From NCBI GenBank assembly GCA_947643295.1, contig CANRVM010000030.1, positions 1 to 11,350 of the forward strand: a DNA stretch of 11,350 nt. The letters are read 5' to 3'. The position numbers and the translations under genes were made by a program. The stretch is from an uncultured Mycoplasmatota bacterium (lineage in GTDB: Bacteria > Bacillota_I > Bacilli_A > RF39 > UBA660). The notes under the pieces were generated by a model. That model had not been told where the DNA came from and did not search any database. It saw only the letters and a program-made list of their open reading frames with translations. Shown here piece by piece: positions 7,436-11,350 of the stretch. How positions within the stretch are numbered: the stretch's first letter is position 1; each line of letters begins with the position of its first letter.

Positions 7436-7476
7436 AAGGTACTTAATGATAGTTTATTATAAATTAAGTACTTTTT
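7436..7476 (+). terminator. Intrinsic terminator of the PyrF-like gene
   Basis: GTACTTAAT at 7439-7447 pairs perfectly with 7463-7471 around a 15-base loop and is followed by TTTTT at 7472-7476. The 3' arm and T-tract lie over the last codons of the convergent gerB-like gene. On the minus strand a looser T-rich stretch also follows, so weak bidirectional action is possible. Confidence 0.65.
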
Positions 7477-8279
7477 GTTTGTTGCAAATTTTCTTCTAAC
7501 TCCGTTTCATTAGGAGAATTTTTCCTAACAAGATTTAACATAATATTAAGAATGAATGCTAAAGTGATGGTGTATTCAAAAAGATAAATAAAGGAAAATA
7601 GTTTATCTAAGTGATTGACGAAATTAAAGAAAGTAATAGTTTTTAAAATCGAAATACCTGGATAAGTATAGGTATGAGGTAGTTTGATTCCTAAAGAACC
7701 GATTAACAAAAATAAATCAAATAAAGAGGAGAAGCTACCAAATAAATATCCTAATGTAATATTATTTTTCCTAATATAAAATAATGGTAGTAATAGAAGG
7801 AATGGTAGTAGATGAATGGATGCTTTTGATAGGGTTAAAAATCCTTTATAATTATCTACCTTGATTAAAGAAAGAAGACTGATAGATATTAAAATAGCAA
7901 ATACAATAAAAAGAAAGAGGAAAACTTCACTAATAGAAGAAATGGTCTTAATCTTATCTTTTCCTATAATATAAGCAATCGTAAGGATTGATAATGTTGT
8001 GGTAAAGTAATTATGATATCGAAAGTAATTGATATTAATAAAATTAGAAGCATTATAAAGAATTAGAATAAAAACAGGAATAAGAAGGATAAGATAAATC
8101 CATTTAAAAATAGGATGTTTTGCTAAGTTGATATTTACTTTTTTCATCCCTAATATGATAAGAAAAAGAAAGAAGGCACAAAATAAAAATTGGTAGAGAT
8201 TCGTAAAAGTATATAAGTTAAAGAAACAACGAGATAGAAAAAAAACTAGGGCAATCATTGATAAATCTCTTCTATTCAT
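7464..8279 (-). CDS. GerAB-family spore germination permease subunit (short form)
   Basis: The B subunit of GerA-type germinant receptors lies in the spore inner membrane, is related to amino-acid permeases and binds the germinant. This 271-residue protein is almost entirely hydrophobic, with about eight or nine helices. It starts with the family-like MNRRDLSMIALVFFLS. Near the C-terminus, YPGISILKTITFFNFVNHLDKLF matches the conserved region that usually reads FP..R.I..F.ERLD.LF. Canonical subunits have about 360 residues and ten or more helices, so this is a shortened version. ATG 8279 is chosen because AGGTGAT precedes it by 4 bases; the in-frame GTG 8288 lies inside that site. It overlaps the C-subunit gene by 8 bases and is last in the operon. 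Confidence 0.75.
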   Translation of the reverse strand: MNRRDLSMIALVFFLSRCFFNLYTFTNLYQFLFCAFFLFLIILGMKKVNINLAKHPIFKWIYLILLIPVFILILYNASNFININYFRYHNYFTTTLSILTIAYIIGKDKIKTISSISEVFLFLFIVFAILISISLLSLIKVDNYKGFLTLSKASIHLLPFLLLLPLFYIRKNNITLGYLFGSFSSLFDLFLLIGSLGIKLPHTYTYPGISILKTITFFNFVNHLDKLFSFIYLFEYTITLAFILNIMLNLVRKNSPNETELEENLQQTKST

Positions 8280-8838
8280 GCTTATCACCTATCTTTATGT
8301 ACTTATAAAATAGAAGACGATTTTTTTCTAATTTGACAATGGGAATCTTTGATGGCTTTTTCTCTAATTGATTTTTTTTAATCGTTCTTAAGGTCGTATT
8401 ATCTTTGATAACAGCATTTACATATTTATAATTCTTTCGATAATTCATTACTTTTTTTAAATTGCTATCCGATAAAATGATATTAAAATTATCCAAATCA
8501 CTTCGTATTACTTTATGTAATTCCTGAATTAATTCTTTATCTTTCGTTTTTATCATAATATTTTCTAAATGCTCTAGGTAAATATCTTTGGTAATATCAT
8601 CGGATAAGCTGTTAAAGGCATGAACTAAATCATTACTACGATTAACATAATAATGATACTTTTTTTCTACTTTATTATTCGATAGGGAAGGGATTACCTC
8701 TTGGAAGGTAACAATATAGTCGTTCTCTTCTTTTTCAATACCAATATTTGTGATAATCGCAAGTTGTCCTAAGTCTTTATAATTATTAGTACCAAAAATA
8801 AGGCATAGTAAAATAATCAAGTATAATATTTTTTTCAT
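8272..8838 (-). CDS. GerAC-family germination protein, truncated and without lipobox
   Basis: GerAC proteins are lipoproteins of germinant receptors, with about 370-400 residues in several domains. This one has 188. After an N-terminal hydrophobic segment (KKILYLIILLCLIFG) comes YKDLGQLAIITNIGIEKEENDYIVTF, the conserved start of the family, then LEHLENIMI as in the first domain. The protein ends at LLFYKYIKIGDKHE, close to where full-length members read AVFK.DKLVGWL, so the C-terminal half is missing. The only early Cys is in LLC, which lacks Gly/Ala/Ser before it, so the usual lipobox is not evident and the N-terminus may stay as a membrane anchor. GAGGTG precedes the ATG by 7 bases. Its ATG overlaps the stop of the A gene (ATGA). 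Confidence 0.75.
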   Translation of the reverse strand: MKKILYLIILLCLIFGTNNYKDLGQLAIITNIGIEKEENDYIVTFQEVIPSLSNNKVEKKYHYYVNRSNDLVHAFNSLSDDITKDIYLEHLENIMIKTKDKELIQELHKVIRSDLDNFNIILSDSNLKKVMNYRKNYKYVNAVIKDNTTLRTIKKNQLEKKPSKIPIVKLEKNRLLFYKYIKIGDKHE

Positions 8839-10241
8839 TGATATTCACCTCGTTTTCTATTTTTGGTTAGAAGTGGATTTCGCTCTTTTACTCCTTTATT
8901 TTTATATTTAATAATCGCATCTTTTTGCTCTTTTTTAATAAAAGGGGAGAAGGGAGCTAAATAAGGTTTGTCAAAAGAGGTTAAAGTAATTAATTGATAA
9001 AGAAGATAGACTGCACCTAAATAAATTCCATAAATTCCTAAGATGGATGCCAAGATAAGGAAAATGATTCGATAGATTCTAACGGCATTTACTAGTTCAA
9101 TAGAGGTGAAGACTAAGCCAGCGATAGAAGAGAGGGCAATCACAATAATCATAATAGGAGACATGATACCTGCACTAACGGCTGCATCTCCTAAGATTAA
9201 ACCACCTAAAATGGAAATAGCGCTTCCTGTTGTAGAAGACATTCTGATATCACTTTCTCTTAATATTTCAAAAGAAATAATCATAAATAAGGCTTCAATG
9301 GTGGCGGGAAAAGGAACCGCTGCTCGTTGGGCTTTTAAGAGGAGGAGGAGTGATAAAAAGATAGAATCTTGATTATAAGTAGTAACCGCAATATAGTAAG
9401 CAGGAATAAAAATCGCAATAAAGAAAGCAAATATTCTAATAATGCGTATAAAAGTTGTATTAAAAGATTTTTGATAGTAATCGTCTACCGTATGAAAAAA
9501 ATCAATAAAGAAGTTTGGAAGGATGAGACAGTAAGAGGACATGTCGACAAGGATAACCACTTTTCCTTCCAGCAGTGCCATACTAGCTTTATCAGGACGC
9601 TCGGTAACCGATACGGTTGGAAAAAGATTATTATTATCCTCTAAGTTATCTTTTAAGTAGCTAGAATCAATAATACCATCAATATGAATCCTTTTTAGTT
9701 TTTCTACTACTTTCGTAACAAGTCCTTCTTCTACAATATCATTCATATAAAGAATTCCTACTTTTGTTTTAGAACTTAGCCCGATTTCTTCTTCTTCCCA
9801 CCAGAGAGAATCGGATTTAATTCTTCTTCGGATGAGTCCTAAATTGGTATTAAAGTTTTCTGAGAAACTATCTTTTGGACCAGTAATGGAAAGTTCACTT
9901 TCAATGGTAGTAATACCACGCTCTAAGTTTTGTCTGATTTCACTTGCATAGATATTCCATTTCGTGATAATAATAACAAAGCCTTTATTCATATAGTCTG
10001 TCATTTCTTCTTCTTGAATCTTTTTGATATTATTATTCGGTAAATAGGTTTCTAATTCTTTTAATTGTTTTTTAGATAACAAAACGATTCTTTTTAAAAT
10101 AAACTCATTAATATCCGAACCACTAGATAATACTTCTGAAAAAAGAATATGAATTTCTTCTTTTTCTACGATTACTTTTTTATCAATATAATCTTTACTA
10201 GGTCCTAATTTTTCTTTTATTTTTGCTAATATCTTTTCCAT
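8835..10241 (-). CDS. GerAA-family spore germination receptor subunit A
   Basis: The A subunit is the large membrane component of germinant receptors in the spore inner membrane, acting with B and C to trigger germination. The 468 residues are near the normal length. The cytoplasmic N-terminal domain (about 1-260) carries ESELSITGPKDSF (115-126), NLGLIRRRIK (133-142), KTKVGILYM, IDGIIDSSYL and TERPDKASMALLEGKV (213-228). Hydrophobic helices follow from about 264, with VPFPATIEALFM (309-320), the SAISILGGLILGDAAV region and SPIMIIVIAL, then the terminal PYLAPFSPF (426-434) and a basic tail. AAGGAGG (10247-10253) precedes ATG 10241. It is the first gene of an A-C-B operon, an order also found in gerK-type operons. 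Confidence 0.95.
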   Translation of the reverse strand: MEKILAKIKEKLGPSKDYIDKKVIVEKEEIHILFSEVLSSGSDINEFILKRIVLLSKKQLKELETYLPNNNIKKIQEEEMTDYMNKGFVIIITKWNIYASEIRQNLERGITTIESELSITGPKDSFSENFNTNLGLIRRRIKSDSLWWEEEEIGLSSKTKVGILYMNDIVEEGLVTKVVEKLKRIHIDGIIDSSYLKDNLEDNNNLFPTVSVTERPDKASMALLEGKVVILVDMSSYCLILPNFFIDFFHTVDDYYQKSFNTTFIRIIRIFAFFIAIFIPAYYIAVTTYNQDSIFLSLLLLLKAQRAAVPFPATIEALFMIISFEILRESDIRMSSTTGSAISILGGLILGDAAVSAGIMSPIMIIVIALSSIAGLVFTSIELVNAVRIYRIIFLILASILGIYGIYLGAVYLLYQLITLTSFDKPYLAPFSPFIKKEQKDAIIKYKNKGVKERNPLLTKNRKRGEYQ

Positions 10242-10278
10242 AGAATCCTCCTTTATTCATTTTCTTAAAATATATATA

Positions 10279-10308
10279 TAGTATGTAACCATATGAAGAA
10301 TTTTATCA
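10279..10308 (-). promoter_or_regulatory. Sigma-G/F-like promoter of the ger operon
   Basis: On the minus strand CATACTA (10279-10285) matches the forespore sigma-G -10 consensus CATnnTA exactly. TGATA (10304-10308) lies 18 bases upstream and keeps the ATA of the -35. The start would be near 10272, about 30 bases before the ATG. Forespore control fits a germinant-receptor operon. Confidence 0.55.
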
Positions 10309-10310
10309 GG

Positions 10311-10351
10311 AATTATGATATACAAAATAGAATAAATTTGCTATCATAATT
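10311..10351. repeat. Perfect 10-bp inverted repeat in the divergent control region
   Basis: AATTATGATA at 10311-10320 is repeated inverted as TATCATAATT at 10342-10351 with a 21-base spacer (centre to centre 31 bases, about three helical turns). It lies between the ger promoter and the comB promoter, where no terminator is expected, and so could be an operator. Confidence 0.5.
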
Positions 10352-10355
10352 ATGT

Positions 10356-10386
10356 TAGACAATAAATAAAATAAAAATTCTATGAT
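10356..10386 (+). promoter_or_regulatory. Possible promoter of the comB-like gene
   Basis: TAGACA at 10356-10361 (one mismatch to TTGACA) and TATGAT at 10381-10386 (one mismatch to TATAAT) are separated by 19 bases, longer than ideal. The start would lie near 10393. Confidence 0.4.
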
Positions 10387-10413
10387 TTTAAATTTTTCAT
10401 AAGAAAGAAGGAG

Positions 10414-11118
10414 ATGTTAGGTCTGAATATTCGAATTTTACATATGGTAGAAGGAGCAAAACAGGCAACTGGTCTAACGGTAATTATAGACGTTTTTAGA
10501 GCTTTTACCGTAGAAGCTTATTTAATGAGTCTTGGTGCCAGTAAAATAATACCCGTAGGAGATATGGATGTCGCTTATCGTTATAAAAAGAAAAATCCTG
10601 ATTGTATTTTAGTAGGAGAAAGGCATGGAAAAATATTACCAGGATTTGATTATGGGAATTCTCCTTCTCAATTAATGAATATCGATTTTACGGGAAAAAC
10701 GATTGTGCACACTACTAGTGCCGGAACACAAGGAATTGTAAATGCAAAAAATGCAAGCGAAATATTAGCTGGTAGTTTGGTAAATGCCAAGGCAATCGCT
10801 CAGTATATAAAAGATAGCAAAGCAAAAGAAGTTTCTCTTGTGTGTATGGGGTTAGAAGCAAAACAAAAAACAGAAGAAGACAATTTGTGTGCTCAGTATA
10901 TCAAGTGTTTATTAGAAAATAATAAGATATCCATTGAAGAAGAAATTGAAAAATTAAAAACAACGAGTGGTTCCAAATTTTTTGATAAAGAACAACAAGA
11001 CGTTTTTCCAGAAAAGGATTTCTATTTAAGCACCGAAAAAGATAAATTTCATTTTGTTTTGAAATTAGAAAAAGATAGTAGTGGTTTCGATTATATAAAA
11101 AAAGTGGATCTTGACTAA
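10414..11118 (+). CDS. comB: 2-phosphosulfolactate phosphatase family protein (ComB-like)
   Basis: The family's founding enzyme hydrolyses 2-phosphosulfolactate to sulfolactate in coenzyme M synthesis. Bacterial members outside sulfolactate pathways have uncertain substrates, so the specificity here is open. The product shows the family motifs, numbered from codon 10414: IDVFRAF (25-31), IIPVGD (45-50), LVGERHGKILPGFDYGNSP (66-84), GKTIVHTTSAGTQG (94-107), GSLVNAKAIA (120-129) and EED (154-156). The start is uncertain. The ribosome site AAGGAG (10408-10413) touches ATG 10414, which is too close, while the in-frame CTG 10423 is 9 bases away and would give the family-like MNIRILHMVEGA. ATG 10414 is kept as the conservative boundary. 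The gene stands alone, divergent from the ger operon. Confidence 0.85.
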   Translation: MLGLNIRILHMVEGAKQATGLTVIIDVFRAFTVEAYLMSLGASKIIPVGDMDVAYRYKKKNPDCILVGERHGKILPGFDYGNSPSQLMNIDFTGKTIVHTTSAGTQGIVNAKNASEILAGSLVNAKAIAQYIKDSKAKEVSLVCMGLEAKQKTEEDNLCAQYIKCLLENNKISIEEEIEKLKTTSGSKFFDKEQQDVFPEKDFYLSTEKDKFHFVLKLEKDSSGFDYIKKVDLD

Positions 11119-11139
11119 TACTTTTTTCTTGGGATTTTT

Positions 11140-11169
11140 CTGAAAAGGAAAGCCTTTTCATGATACAAT
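11140..11169 (+). promoter_or_regulatory. Extended -10 promoter of the rRNA methyltransferase gene
   Basis: TGA followed by TACAAT (11164-11169) is an extended -10. CTGAAA at 11140-11145 is a -35 at 18-base spacing. The start is expected near 11176, about 14 bases before the ATG. An 8-bp palindrome fills most of the spacer. Confidence 0.55.
11141..11160. repeat. 8-bp palindromic stem-loop inside the promoter
   Basis: TGAAAAGG (11141-11148) pairs perfectly with CCTTTTCA (11153-11160) around the loop AAAG. No T-tract follows, so as a terminator for the ComB-like gene it would be weak. Its place between -35 and -10 also allows an operator role. Confidence 0.45.
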
Positions 11170-11189
11170 GATGGTAGGTGAAGGAAGTT

Positions 11190-11350
11190 ATGAAAGTAGA
11201 AAAATTAGACTATTTTGGACGAGGGATTATTAGAGAAAAGGATAAAATTATGTTTGTAGAAAATGCTTTAGAAGAGGAAGAGGTAGAAATTAGAGTTTTA
11301 AAAGAGAAGAAGAAATATATAGAAGCAGAAGTAGCTTTTTTCCAAACAAA
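11190..11350 (+). CDS. 23S rRNA (uracil-5-)-methyltransferase, RlmCD/RumA family (3' truncated by window edge)
   Basis: Only 53 codons are visible. They give the TRAM domain that begins RumA-type RNA m5U methyltransferases: VEKLDYFGRGIIREKDKIMFVENALEEEEVEIRV, then KEKKKYIEAEV. Family members typically read GRGI and VFVPGALPGEEVEVRV at these positions. The downstream Fe-S cluster and SAM-binding methyltransferase domains lie beyond the window. AGGTGAAGGAAG at 11176-11187 is the ribosome site. In Bacillota such a protein (RlmCD) methylates 23S rRNA U747 and U1939; which site applies here cannot be told from the fragment. Confidence 0.78.
   Translation, partial: MKVEKLDYFGRGIIREKDKIMFVENALEEEEVEIRVLKEKKKYIEAEVAFFQT

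Noticed and set aside
9106..9644. Two plus-strand open frames opposite the GerAA gene
   Set aside because: Both lie fully inside a strongly conserved gerA-type coding region, and neither product resembles a known protein.
10270..10280. TATATATATA stretch as a meaningful repeat
   Set aside because: It is a short AT run next to a promoter in an AT-rich genome and needs no special explanation.
11098..11127. A-run/T-run hairpin at the ComB-like stop as a terminator
   Set aside because: The 8-bp stem has only one G-C pair and a 14-base loop, so it is too weak to call in such AT-rich DNA.
10901..11161. Minus-strand open frame opposite the end of the ComB-like gene
   Set aside because: It is mostly the antisense of conserved coding sequence, and its start falls in the next gene's promoter palindrome.
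1..11350. Alternative genetic code with TGA read as Trp, as in Mycoplasma relatives
   Set aside because: TGA ends nusB, xseA, the DUF4832 gene and the gerA-like gene at the expected family lengths, and Trp is coded by TGG.

Overview
The window is AT-rich chromosomal DNA from a low-GC Bacillota bacterium, probably an uncultured, possibly host-associated member of class Bacilli or a nearby lineage. The reasons are AGGAGG-type ribosome binding sites, TAAAAT or TACAAT -10 boxes (two of them extended), Bacillota-style housekeeping genes and a GerA-type spore germination operon, which implies an endospore former. TGA is used as a stop and TGG for Trp, so the code is the standard bacterial one. There are no rRNA or tRNA genes, CRISPR arrays, insertion sequences or phage genes.

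Layout. (1) 1-3555, plus strand: the 3' two-thirds of mutS, then nusB, xseA, xseB and a 74-codon possible membrane protein, closed by a good intrinsic terminator at 3594-3628. These genes serve DNA repair, transcription antitermination and exonuclease VII. nusB and xseA overlap by 8 bases. (2) 3616-5709, plus: a promoter and a large secreted, membrane-anchored DUF4874/DUF4832 protein with a Pro/Asn-rich stalk and a MucBP-like domain. (3) 5668-6402, minus: a ZIP-family metal transporter whose 3' end overlaps the surface-protein gene by 42 bases. (4) 6450-7407, plus: a promoter and a solitary OMP-decarboxylase-superfamily gene that lacks the third catalytic Asp. (5) 7408-7476: two adjacent hairpins, each with its U-tract on one strand, separating convergent transcripts. 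(6) 7464-10241, minus: a germinant-receptor operon in the order A-C-B, with shortened B and C subunits, behind a sigma-G-like promoter. (7) 10242-10413: a divergent control region with a perfect 10-bp inverted repeat. (8) 10414-11118, plus: a ComB-family phosphatase. (9) 11190-11350, plus: the start of an RlmCD/RumA-type 23S rRNA uracil-5-methyltransferase.

No clear new multi-gene system is visible. The items most worth following up are the OMPDC-like protein with the altered active site, the minimal germination receptor whose C subunit lacks both a lipobox and its C-terminal part, and the surface-anchored DUF4832 protein. Gene calls rest on recalled family motifs, since no searches could be run. 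The MutS, NusB, XseA, XseB and GerAA calls are secure.
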